12,761 nt of DNA, from NCBI GenBank assembly GCA_016928975.1, contig JAFGJR010000051.1, forward strand, positions 1 to 12,761, given 5' to 3'. Shown here piece after piece: positions 1 to 6,877 of the stretch. The notes under the pieces are model-generated. The model did no database searches, was not told the origin of the DNA, and saw only the letters and a list, made by a program, of their open reading frames with translations. The stretch's first letter is position 1. Every line of letters starts with the position of its first letter. Made by a program: the position numbers and the translations under genes. The stretch comes from Sedimentisphaerales bacterium. Its GTDB lineage: Bacteria; Planctomycetota; Phycisphaerae; Sedimentisphaerales; SG8-4.

Positions 1-2130
1 CATGTTCACGCCGGTGAAGCTGCTCAGCGGCATCAGCGCCTCGGTCCAGTCGGCGGCGTTCACCGCCGTCGCGTTCGTCACCGTCGCGGACTTGTTCGCG
101 CTGTCGGTCACGACGACATAGAGGTCCTGGGCGCTGTTGTACTTCGGACTGGCGATCACGGCCCCTTGCCAGGCACCGGTCACGCTGCCGGTCGTCTTGA
201 TGCTCTCGAACTGGAACGTCCGCTGCTCCCCGGCGGCATGCGAGGTCACGCAAATGCCGACGTATACCGGAGCGGTCATGACCACGTCCTGCGTGCCCAC
301 GTTGATCCAGGCACTGCCGTCGGCGGAGACGTAGCCCGCGAAGGAGTCGCCGAAGCGTTCCAGCTTGACCCAGTACGGAGGCGCCACGACCGCCGTGGAA
401 TCGCTGTTGCCCGAGGTCCCGTCGGTGGCATTGCGATACTGGAAGCTGGCGCCGTTGCCGGCGGCCCCGTCGGTGTTGGCGGTCATGACCATCATCGCGT
501 GCATGGAGCCGCCGTCGAGGCTGTCGCGGATCATGACGCCGCCCTTGGCCCAGGTGTTCGAGCCGGCGCCGATGCTGACCACTCTGGCGACGATGCTGCC
601 GTCGCCATTGAGGCTCTTGTAGGCGTAGGTGAATTCATCGCTGTTGTTCCAGATATCCGCGCCATCGCCGGTCAGCGTCATTTTGCCGCCGGTTTCCGTC
701 ACGGCCGTAGTCGTCAGTTGCGGATAGCCACGCACCTGCAAACTCAGCGTGTCCATGCCATTGACCGTCCAGTTCATCTGCGTGTCAAAGGTGCGATTCG
801 TCTCTGAATAGAATGGGCTGTCCGCGTTGTTGTAGGCCAGAGGCATCGACTGCAAGCCGCTCTTGACGATCGTCCGTTCGGCAAACGGAGCGCTGCCATA
901 TCCGACCGCTGAGCCGGTGCCGTTGCCCGGATTGCCGGGAGCCGGCTCGGTGTAACCCCAGCCGTCGATCCAGGTCTGGAAGATGCGGCCTTCCACATCG
1001 TCAACGTAATCCTCGAAGTCATCGACGACGATGAAGTTGGCCGTCGTGAAGCTCCAGACAGCACCCTTCCACGGGCTGTCTGCTTCGGCAGGATTGATCT
1101 CATCGACTCGCCAGTAGTAGGTCTTGCCAAACTCCAGAGTGCCAGGATTGAAGCTGGTATTGTCCAGCGGTTGCTGGCCGCGATAGGCTGTTCCGTCCGC
1201 CACGGCATTGGGGTCGTCACTGAAGTAGATCTGGTGGGCCGTAGCCTTCGTGCCGGCCGTCCACTTCAACTCCAGAACCTGGGTGGTATCGACGGCGCCG
1301 TTGCGAGGCCGAGGACCGTAGGCCCAGAGGGCCTCGAACGGCATCAGGTAATTGCCGGCGATCAACTCGCGATTGGGAACGCCTGCTCCCTGCCATGCGG
1401 CGGCGCAGTTGTCCCCGCCGGTGCCGTCCTTCCACAAGGCCATCAGGAAGTACCGACCTGCTTGCAGAGCGATGGGCTTGGACTTCTGGCTGGGGAACTT
1501 GTCCCACTCCTGGACATTGGTCCAATCCGGGACGGAGGCGATCATCTCGGCACTGTCGGCGTCTGCCCCGAGCCACAATTGGCTGTTGTCATCGCTGGCG
1601 ACCCAGAAGGTGTACTCCCCGGCCAGCGGCACGTGCAACCAGGCCGACAGCTTGCCGCCGTAATTGTCCGCGATATTGGCTGGAGACTCGAAATCGGGCA
1701 TCTCGTTGACATCGCTGGGATTGCCCGGATAACGCGCATCGTTCGTCAGATCCGCGACGGTTGTTCCGGTGCTGCCATTGAGCCACAGCTCGCGCTTGGC
1801 CGCGCCTAAGCCCGGGATCGTTGTGGTGAAGCTCCAGACCGAGCCAGCCTGCTTGTCGCCCAGGGAATCGATCTCATCCACACACCAGTAATACGTTGTC
1901 TCCATTGCCAGCGGAGGCAGCTCCAATGTGGCGCCTATCAAGGAACCCTGGAATGCGGCTTCGGCGCGGTTGGCCACGTCGTCCTGGCTCGTGCTGAAGT
2001 AGACCTCGTGGCTGAAGGCATCCTGTCCGGCGGACCAGGTCAGATCGGCGTCGACGTTCTGGTACAGGGCACCGTCCGCCGGGATGGGTGCGAAGGCCGT
2101 CACCGGGGCCATCGTGAAGCTCCAAACATC
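1..2130. repeat. Large direct repeat, left copy (partner 3260-5389)
   Basis: This stretch is nearly identical to 3260-5389. Exact shared runs include 71 bp (914-984 and 4161-4231) and 48 bp (844-891 and 4091-4138). The register shifts twice by 12 bp. The left copy has four extra codons near 470 (residues ANTD region). The right copy has four extra codons near 4440 (residues EPGS). The right-hand limit lies at the codons for GDVWSFTM, after which similarity falls to that of ordinary FN3-like modules. The left end is cut by the window edge. Confidence 0.9.
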
Positions 2131-3114
2131 GCCGACATGAACAGCCTGGTTCGGCTCCACTTCGTCAATGCGCCAGTAGTAGGTTTGGCCGGGTTCCAGC
2201 GGGGGCATGGCGTAGTACATGGCAGGCACCAGGGACCTGCGGCCCTTGAAATCGGCCTTCGTCAAATCGGGGGTCAGGCCGACATAGATTTCGTGCCACT
2301 GAGCATACGTTCCAGCCGTCCAGGACAGCAGCGATGTGGCGACGCCTGTGGCGCCGTCGGCCGGATTGGGGTTCCTTGCCTTCGGCCGGGCCGACATCCG
2401 CTTGACCTCCGCGTCGCTCAGGGCGCGGTTGTAGAGCCGCACGTCACTGAGCCGCCCGCTCCATCGCTCGCCCTGGGAATCGCCGCCGATGAAGAACGGG
2501 TTGGCGTCGATGGTCTTGGAGACCGTGGTGCTCTGCCCCATTTTGGCGCCGTTGCGGTAGTAGGTCAGGGTCTTGCCTTTCTTGACGCCTACGTTGTGGA
2601 CCCACTCGTTATTGGGCAACGGCGTCGCGTAGGTGATGCTGGTCGAGTAGGTCGTATCGTCGTTGAAGTACTCAAACTTGGTGGGAGTGAACTTGATGAA
2701 CTGCAAGGGCGAGGCTGTGCCGCCATAGCGGTTTCCCAGCATGGTCTCATTTACACCGCCGCCGCTATTGGTCTGGTTGGACCAGAAGGCCCATGTGAAA
2801 TCGTTGTCCAGGGTCATCTTGGGGATGCTGCCGGCCTCAATGTAGGCGCCGGCGGTATCGTCGCCATTGAAGCTGGCGACGACACCTCGCTCTGGATCGA
2901 CGTCCCAGACCGAGCCGCCCAGCCCCAGGCCGCCGTTGGGGTTGTGGACGGTCCCATTTACGCCCTTGCCGGACGAGTCCACGGCGGTTGTCCCCTGGCC
3001 ATCGTCGAGCTTCCACCAGCCGACGAGGTTGGGATCCTGTGCCTGCACGGCTTCGGTCAATACCATGCCAAGCACGAACACGGAGCATGTGAACAAAACA
3101 CACTTCCTACACAT
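1..3114 (-). CDS. Secreted LamG / FN3-like / PA14 modular protein, 3' end beyond window
   Basis: 1038 codons are visible, read without a stop from ATG at 3114 to the left edge. Comparison with the adjacent paralogue predicts about 34 more residues. The N-terminus (MCRKCVLFTCSVFVLGMVL...VQA/Q) is a signal peptide, so export is expected. Approximate modules: LamG 27-238 (DSSGKGVNGTV near its start, RLYNRAL near its end); FN3-like 244-335 and 339-432, each closing with VWSFT; PA14-like 438-593 (VPLAGEYTFW, SDDNSQLWLG); FN3-like 596-690; first half of a galactose-binding-like domain 697-800 (IVVDDFEDY, RIFQTWIDGWGY); DUF1349-like insert about 808-975; then the second half. The start is fixed by AGGAGGA five bases upstream. 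It lies 40 bp behind its paralogue, so co-transcription is likely. Family knowledge suggests extracellular binding. No catalytic residues or cell-wall anchor are seen and the ligand is unknown. Confidence 0.93.
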   Translation of the reverse strand, partial: MCRKCVLFTCSVFVLGMVLTEAVQAQDPNLVGWWKLDDGQGTTAVDSSGKGVNGTVHNPNGGLGLGGSVWDVDPERGVVASFNGDDTAGAYIEAGSIPKMTLDNDFTWAFWSNQTNSGGGVNETMLGNRYGGTASPLQFIKFTPTKFEYFNDDTTYSTSITYATPLPNNEWVHNVGVKKGKTLTYYRNGAKMGQSTTVSKTIDANPFFIGGDSQGERWSGRLSDVRLYNRALSDAEVKRMSARPKARNPNPADGATGVATSLLSWTAGTYAQWHEIYVGLTPDLTKADFKGRRSLVPAMYYAMPPLEPGQTYYWRIDEVEPNQAVHVGDVWSFTMAPVTAFAPIPADGALYQNVDADLTWSAGQDAFSHEVYFSTSQDDVANRAEAAFQGSLIGATLELPPLAMETTYYWCVDEIDSLGDKQAGSVWSFTTTIPGLGAAKRELWLNGSTGTTVADLTNDARYPGNPSDVNEMPDFESPANIADNYGGKLSAWLHVPLAGEYTFWVASDDNSQLWLGADADSAEMIASVPDWTNVQEWDKFPSQKSKPIALQAGRYFLMALWKDGTGGDNCAAAWQGAGVPNRELIAGNYLMPFEALWAYGPRPRNGAVDTTQVLELKWTAGTKATAHQIYFSDDPNAVADGTAYRGQQPLDNTSFNPGTLEFGKTYYWRVDEINPAEADSPWKGAVWSFTTANFIVVDDFEDYVDDVEGRIFQTWIDGWGYTEPAPGNPGNGTGSAVGYGSAPFAERTIVKSGLQSMPLAYNNADSPFYSETNRTFDTQMNWTVNGMDTLSLQVRGYPQLTTTAVTETGGKMTLTGDGADIWNNSDEFTYAYKSLNGDGSIVARVVSIGAGSNTWAKGGVMIRDSLDGGSMHAMMVMTANTDGAAGNGASFQYRNATDGTSGNSDSTAVVAPPYWVKLERFGDSFAGYVSADGSAWINVGTQDVVMTAPVYVGICVTSHAAGEQRTFQFESIKTTGSVTGAWQGAVIASPKYNSAQDLYVVVTDSANKSATVTNATAVNAADWTEALMPLSSFTGVNM

Positions 3115-3119
3115 GGCTG

Positions 3120-3126
3120 TCCTCCT
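3120..3126 (-). promoter_or_regulatory. Ribosome binding site of the gene starting at 3114
   Basis: AGGAGGA on the minus strand, five bases before ATG at 3114. It is a near-perfect anti-SD match and settles this start. Confidence 0.85.
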
Positions 3127-3154
3127 ACAAAAAGTTGATCTTAGATAGACTGGG

Positions 3155-6100
3155 TTACGGTTTGATCACGCGAATATCATCGATGAACAGCATGCCTGTG
3201 CCGTCCGCCATTGGACTGGTTCGGCTGCCGACACCGATGGTCATGCTCTTGACCTTGGTCATGCTGACACCCGTGAAGCTGCTCAGTGGCATCAGCACCT
3301 CGGTCCAGTCCGTGGCATTCACCGCCGTGGCGTTCGTGACCGTTGCGGACTTGTTCGCGCTGTCGGTCACGACGACATAGAGATCCTGGGTGCTGTTGTA
3401 CTTCGGACTGGCGATCACGGCCCCTTGCCACTGGCCGGTCACGCTGCCGGTCGTCTTGATGTTGTCGAACTCGAACGTCCGATCCGTGCCGGCCACATGC
3501 GAGGTCACACACAGACCGATGTATACCGGAGCCGTCATGACCACATCCTGGGCGCCCACGTTGACCCAGGTGGCTCCATCGGCGGAGGTGTAACCTGCGA
3601 AGGAGTCGCCGAAGCGCTCCAGTCTGACCCAATATGGGGGCGTCACGATCACCGAGGAGTCAGTGTTGCCGGAAGTGCCGTCAGTGGCATTGCGGTACTG
3701 GAAGCTGGCGCCGTTGCCGCCGCCATCGGTCATAACCATCATCGCGTGCATGGAGCCGCCGTCGAGGCTGTCGCGAATCATCACGCCACCTTTGGCCCAG
3801 GTGTTGGAGCCGGCCCCGACGCTGACCACGCGGGCGACGATGCTGCCGTCGCCGTTGAGGCTCTTGAAGGCGTAGGTGAATTCGTCACTGTTGTCCCAGA
3901 TGTCTCTGCCGCCGCCGGCGAGGGTCATCTTGCCGCCGGTCTCAGTCACGGCGGTGGTCGTCAGCTCCGGATAACCGTAGACTTGCAGGCTCAGGGTGTC
4001 CATGCCGTTGACCGTCCAGTTCATAGGAGTGTCAAAGGTGCGATTCGTCTCTGAATAGAATGGACTATCGGCGTTGTTGTAGGCCAGTGGCATCGACTGC
4101 AAGCCGCTCTTGACGATCGTCCGTTCGGCAAACGGAGCAGCACCATATCCGACCGCCGATCCGGTGCCGTTGCCCGGATTGCCGGGAGCCGGCTCGGTGT
4201 AACCCCAGCCGTCGATCCAGGTCTGGAAGATCCGGCCCTCCACGTCATCGACGTAATCCTCGAAGTCGTCGACCACGATGAAGTTGGCCGTCGTGAAGCT
4301 CCAGACAGCACCTTTCCACGGGCTGTCCGCCTCAGTGGGATTGACCTCATCCACTCGCCAATAGAAGGTCTTGCCAAACTCCAGAGCCCCCGGATCGAAG
4401 GTGGTGTCATCGACCGCTTGCTGGCCGCGATACGCGGCACTGCCCGGCTCGCCATTGACCACCGCATCCTTGTCTTCGCTGAAGTAGACTTGGTGGGTAG
4501 TACCCCTCGTACCGGCCGTCCACTTCAACTCCAGGGTCTGGGGGGTATCGACGGCGCCGTTGCGAGGCCGGGGACCATAGGCCCAGAGGGCCTCAAACGG
4601 CATGAGGTAGCTGCCGGCGATCAACTCGCGGTTCGGGATGCCAGCACCCTGCCATGCAACGGCGCAGTTGTCCCCGCCGGTGCCATCCTTCCACAGGGCC
4701 ATCAGGTAGTAGCGCCCTGCTTCCAGAGCAACGGGCTTGGATTTCTGGCTGGCGAACTTGTCCCATTCCTGGGCACTGGTCCAATCCGGCACGGAGGCGA
4801 TCCTCTCGGCACTGTCGGCATCTGCTCCGAGCCACAACTCGCTGTTGTCGTCGCTGGCGATCCAGAAAGTGTACTCTCCGGCAAGGGGCACGTGCAGCCA
4901 GGCCGACAGCTTGCCGCCGTAGTTGTCCGCGACATCCGCCGGAGACTCGAAGTCAGACACCTCATTGACATCGCTCGGAGAGCCCGGATAACGGGGGTCA
5001 TTCGTCAGATCCGCGACGGTTGTCCCGCTGCTGCCATTGAGCCACAGCTCACGCTTGGCGAAGCCTAAGCCCGGAATCGTCGTCGTGAAGCTCCACACGT
5101 CGCCCGCCTGTTTGTCGCCCAAAGCGTCGATTTCATCGACAGCCCAATAAAACTTCGTTTCCAGCGACAATGGAGGCAGGGCCAGCGCGGTCTCTACTAG
5201 GGAGCCCTGGAATGCGGCTTCCGCGCGATTGGCTACGTCATCCTGGCTGGTGCTGAAATAGAGCTCGTGGCTGAATGCGTTCTGTCCGGGCGTCCAGGAC
5301 AGAACGGCGTCAACACTCTGGTACAGGGCGCCGTCTGCCGGGATGGGTGCGAAAGCCGTCACCGGCGCCATCGTGAAGCTCCAGACATCGCCCGTCGAGA
5401 TCAGCGCACCTTTAGCGTCCACCGCGTCCACACGCCAGAAATACGTCTGGCCCGGCTCCAGCGGAGGAACTACGACATACAACATCTTGATCGCAGCCGG
5501 CTGACGCTTGAGGCGGTTGGCGGCTGTCAGATCGGGGGTCGTTCCCACGAAGACATCCACGAAGATGGCCGTCTCGCCGGGCGTCCATTGCAGCATCGGT
5601 GCGCCCACGCCGGTCGCCCCGTCTTCCGGGGTCGGCCTGACGGCCTTGGTGAATGCCGCGGGGATGCCCTCCATGAGTCCCTGCACCTGCGCCGGCTCCA
5701 GCGCCCGGTTGTAGATGTAGAGGTCATCCACCAAGCCGGCGTACCACACGCGGCCGTTGCAGCCCGGATCGCCGCCGATGTAGAAGCCATCCGTATTGGC
5801 GCCCGGCATGGTGTTGGTCTCGATGCTCTGTTGCTCCTGGCCGTCGAGATAAAGCGTCAGCACGGCCCCGTCATAGCTGGCGGCCACATGGACCCACTCT
5901 CCCGCGACGGCGTCGGCCATGACGCCCGTGTAGGCGGCTGCGCCGGTGGAACGGACGCCGAAGACGAGCATGTTGGGGTAGCGCGTGGCGTCCGGCTCAG
6001 GCCCGCCCAGCCCCAGGAACCAACTGCCCCAGGTGGAGCAGCCCAGGCCCTGCAACAGGATCAGGTGGTCGCCGGTGTCGTCCGGCTTCACCCAGACGGC

Positions 6101-6391
6101 AACGCTGTACTCGCCCGTGCCGCCGCGAAGCTGAATGCCGGTGTTTGAGGGGATGAGAATGTAGTCCCCCGCGCCGTCGAATTGCGCCGCCTGGGCGAAC
6201 ATGCCGGGGATGAAGGCGACGTTGCCGTTGACGGTCCCGTTGCTTTTGCCGGGGCCGGAATCGGTCGCATCTCCATCCAGGGCCCAGTGCCCCACCAGAG
6301 ATGCGCCGGAGGCGACGCCGGGCGCCGCCGCCAGGATGATGCCGAGCGCCGTGACAGCCAATGCGATCCTCAAGACAGTGTTTCTGGCCAT
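3155..6391 (-). CDS. Secreted LamG / FN3-like / PA14 protein with nested DUF1349-like domain
   Basis: 1078 residues. Modules: signal peptide 1-30 (hydrophobic LALAV...IILAAAPGVASGA type); LamG 31-242 (VGHWALDGD, AQFDGAGDYI, DDLYIYNRAL); FN3-like 250-341 and 345-438; PA14-like 445-600 (VPLAGEYTFW, SDDNSELWLG, RYYLMALWKDG, NREL); FN3-like 603-701; galactose-binding-like first half 705-808; DUF1349-like insert about 815-982 (TWAKGGVMIRDSLDGGSMHA, YWVRLERFGDSFAGYTSADG); second half 985-1078 ending in LFIDDIRVIKP-TAA. PA14 and LamG families bind carbohydrate or protein in many bacteria; here only extracellular binding can be inferred. The protein ends straight after the last domain, with no membrane helix or sorting signal. 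The next gene starts 40 bp downstream and is its paralogue. GGGAGGA seven bases before ATG supports the start. Confidence 0.96.
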   Translation of the reverse strand: MARNTVLRIALAVTALGIILAAAPGVASGASLVGHWALDGDATDSGPGKSNGTVNGNVAFIPGMFAQAAQFDGAGDYILIPSNTGIQLRGGTGEYSVAVWVKPDDTGDHLILLQGLGCSTWGSWFLGLGGPEPDATRYPNMLVFGVRSTGAAAYTGVMADAVAGEWVHVAASYDGAVLTLYLDGQEQQSIETNTMPGANTDGFYIGGDPGCNGRVWYAGLVDDLYIYNRALEPAQVQGLMEGIPAAFTKAVRPTPEDGATGVGAPMLQWTPGETAIFVDVFVGTTPDLTAANRLKRQPAAIKMLYVVVPPLEPGQTYFWRVDAVDAKGALISTGDVWSFTMAPVTAFAPIPADGALYQSVDAVLSWTPGQNAFSHELYFSTSQDDVANRAEAAFQGSLVETALALPPLSLETKFYWAVDEIDALGDKQAGDVWSFTTTIPGLGFAKRELWLNGSSGTTVADLTNDPRYPGSPSDVNEVSDFESPADVADNYGGKLSAWLHVPLAGEYTFWIASDDNSELWLGADADSAERIASVPDWTSAQEWDKFASQKSKPVALEAGRYYLMALWKDGTGGDNCAVAWQGAGIPNRELIAGSYLMPFEALWAYGPRPRNGAVDTPQTLELKWTAGTRGTTHQVYFSEDKDAVVNGEPGSAAYRGQQAVDDTTFDPGALEFGKTFYWRVDEVNPTEADSPWKGAVWSFTTANFIVVDDFEDYVDDVEGRIFQTWIDGWGYTEPAPGNPGNGTGSAVGYGAAPFAERTIVKSGLQSMPLAYNNADSPFYSETNRTFDTPMNWTVNGMDTLSLQVYGYPELTTTAVTETGGKMTLAGGGRDIWDNSDEFTYAFKSLNGDGSIVARVVSVGAGSNTWAKGGVMIRDSLDGGSMHAMMVMTDGGGNGASFQYRNATDGTSGNTDSSVIVTPPYWVRLERFGDSFAGYTSADGATWVNVGAQDVVMTAPVYIGLCVTSHVAGTDRTFEFDNIKTTGSVTGQWQGAVIASPKYNSTQDLYVVVTDSANKSATVTNATAVNATDWTEVLMPLSSFTGVSMTKVKSMTIGVGSRTSPMADGTGMLFIDDIRVIKP
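3260..5389. repeat. Large direct repeat, right copy (partner 1-2130)
   Basis: Second copy of the 2.1-kb duplication. It covers everything from the end of the first FN3-like module to near the C-terminus of the 1078-residue protein. Third-codon positions are largely conserved as well, so the duplication is recent or the copies are being homogenised. Confidence 0.9.
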
Positions 6392-6398
6392 GACAAGG

Positions 6399-6405
6399 TC
6401 CTCCC
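6399..6405 (-). promoter_or_regulatory. Ribosome binding site of the gene starting at 6391
   Basis: GGGAGGA on the minus strand, seven bases before ATG at 6391. Confidence 0.8.
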
Positions 6406-6513
6406 ACAGAAAGGAATAATGTATTCACGTCGCTGCCACGCGCGGCGAGCGAGTCATCCATCATTTACATCATCGGCCTCTTGGGGTCGGGCCATGATCG
6501 AGACAGCCGGCCG

Positions 6514-6633
6514 CGGTGAAACATCGAAGGAACATCAAAAATCAAAATGGCGGAATCGCCTGCGGCGATCTATCTTAGTACAGACGCAAGATTTTGCGTC
6601 TCTACATGCACTTTGATCTTTGATCTTCCTTCT
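6514..6633. repeat. TCAAA-rich intergenic repeat, copy C
   Basis: It begins CGGTGAAACATC, continues with GAACATCAAAAATCAAA and ends CTTTGATCTTTGATCTTCCTTCT. The same left and right ends recur at 6780-6877 and 12556-12641. Inside is a small hairpin (ATCGCC at 6555-6560, loop TGC, GGCGAT at 6564-6569) and then a palindrome (6578-6605). Unlike the other two copies, its right end is not followed by a recognisable gene 3' end: the triplet at the stop-codon position reads CAG on the minus strand. Confidence 0.65.
6578..6605. repeat. 28-bp palindromic element, intergenic copy
   Basis: Arms GTACAGACGCAA and TTGCGTCTCTAC with loop GATT. It differs from the copy in the coding region at 7076-7103 by one base in the left arm (C for G), so eleven of twelve pairs are kept. 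Both copies have the same loop orientation. No transposase gene is nearby; it resembles non-autonomous dispersed palindromes. Confidence 0.85.
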
Positions 6634-6749
6634 GCCGGGGTGCCACATGAGCCCGATGGGATACCCACAAGTCCCATAACGTACAGTGTATCGGCCTTGC
6701 ACGGCGAGGTCAAGCGGATTTCGATCACGGATACGCGGATTTTGAAACG
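6634..6749. other. Unexplained intergenic stretch, 116 bp
   Basis: No protein family is recognised here. On the minus strand a 76-codon reading frame (6800-6570) crosses it and ends inside the palindrome, but it has no credible ribosome binding site and looks like no known protein. The position of the stretch next to the right end of repeat copy C, where the other copies abut gene 3' ends, allows it to be a decayed gene remnant. This is inference only. Confidence 0.3.
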
Positions 6750-6783
6750 ACCGTGGCCTGCGCTCAGCGGCGCAGGCCACGGT
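6750..6783. repeat. Perfect 13-bp-stem hairpin joined to TCAAA repeat copy A
   Basis: ACCGTGGCCTGCG at 6750-6762 pairs exactly with CGCAGGCCACGGT at 6771-6783 across an 8-base loop. It lies 93 bases past the stop codon of the 1005-residue gene. No T-tract follows on the minus strand, so a standard intrinsic terminator is not shown. An RNA 3'-end stabiliser or part of a mobile repeat is equally possible. The right arm sequence GCAGGCC(A/C)CGGTG is shared with the hairpin at 12519-12557. Confidence 0.75.
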
Positions 6784-6877
6784 GAAACATCAAAAATCAA
6801 ACATCAAAGATCAGAGAGCATCGCGAAGCGATTCCACAGCCTTTGATTTTTGCATTTTGATCTTTGATCCTCCTTCT
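6780..6877. repeat. TCAAA-rich intergenic repeat, copy A
   Basis: Left part CGGTGAAACATC followed by TCAAA units; right part TTTGATTTTTGC... then CTTTGATCCTCCTTCT, which runs into the TAG stop of the upstream gene (minus strand 6878-6876). The two halves form an imperfect long inverted repeat. A small hairpin sits at the centre (ATCGC 6820-6824, GAA, GCGAT 6828-6832). Confidence 0.65.

Noticed and set aside
2008..3138. A 376-codon open frame on the plus strand
   Set aside because: It is antisense to the N-terminal half of the left-edge gene, which has a signal peptide, an RBS and recognisable domains. The plus-strand product has none.
6570..6800. A 76-codon minus-strand frame in the intergenic region, ending VETQNLASVLR
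   Set aside because: It has no convincing ribosome binding site, spans a hairpin and two repeats, and its end is only the translated palindrome. It may be a remnant but not a supported gene.
6811..6855. A 14-codon micro-frame just after the stop at 6876, preceded by AAGGAGG
   Set aside because: The spacing of 13 bases is long, the sequence is part of the TCAAA repeat, and the equivalent position in the other copies has no matching frame.
6514..6877. TCAAA repeats considered as a CRISPR array
   Set aside because: The units are irregular, differ in length and core, lack uniform repeats with unique spacers, and no cas gene is present.
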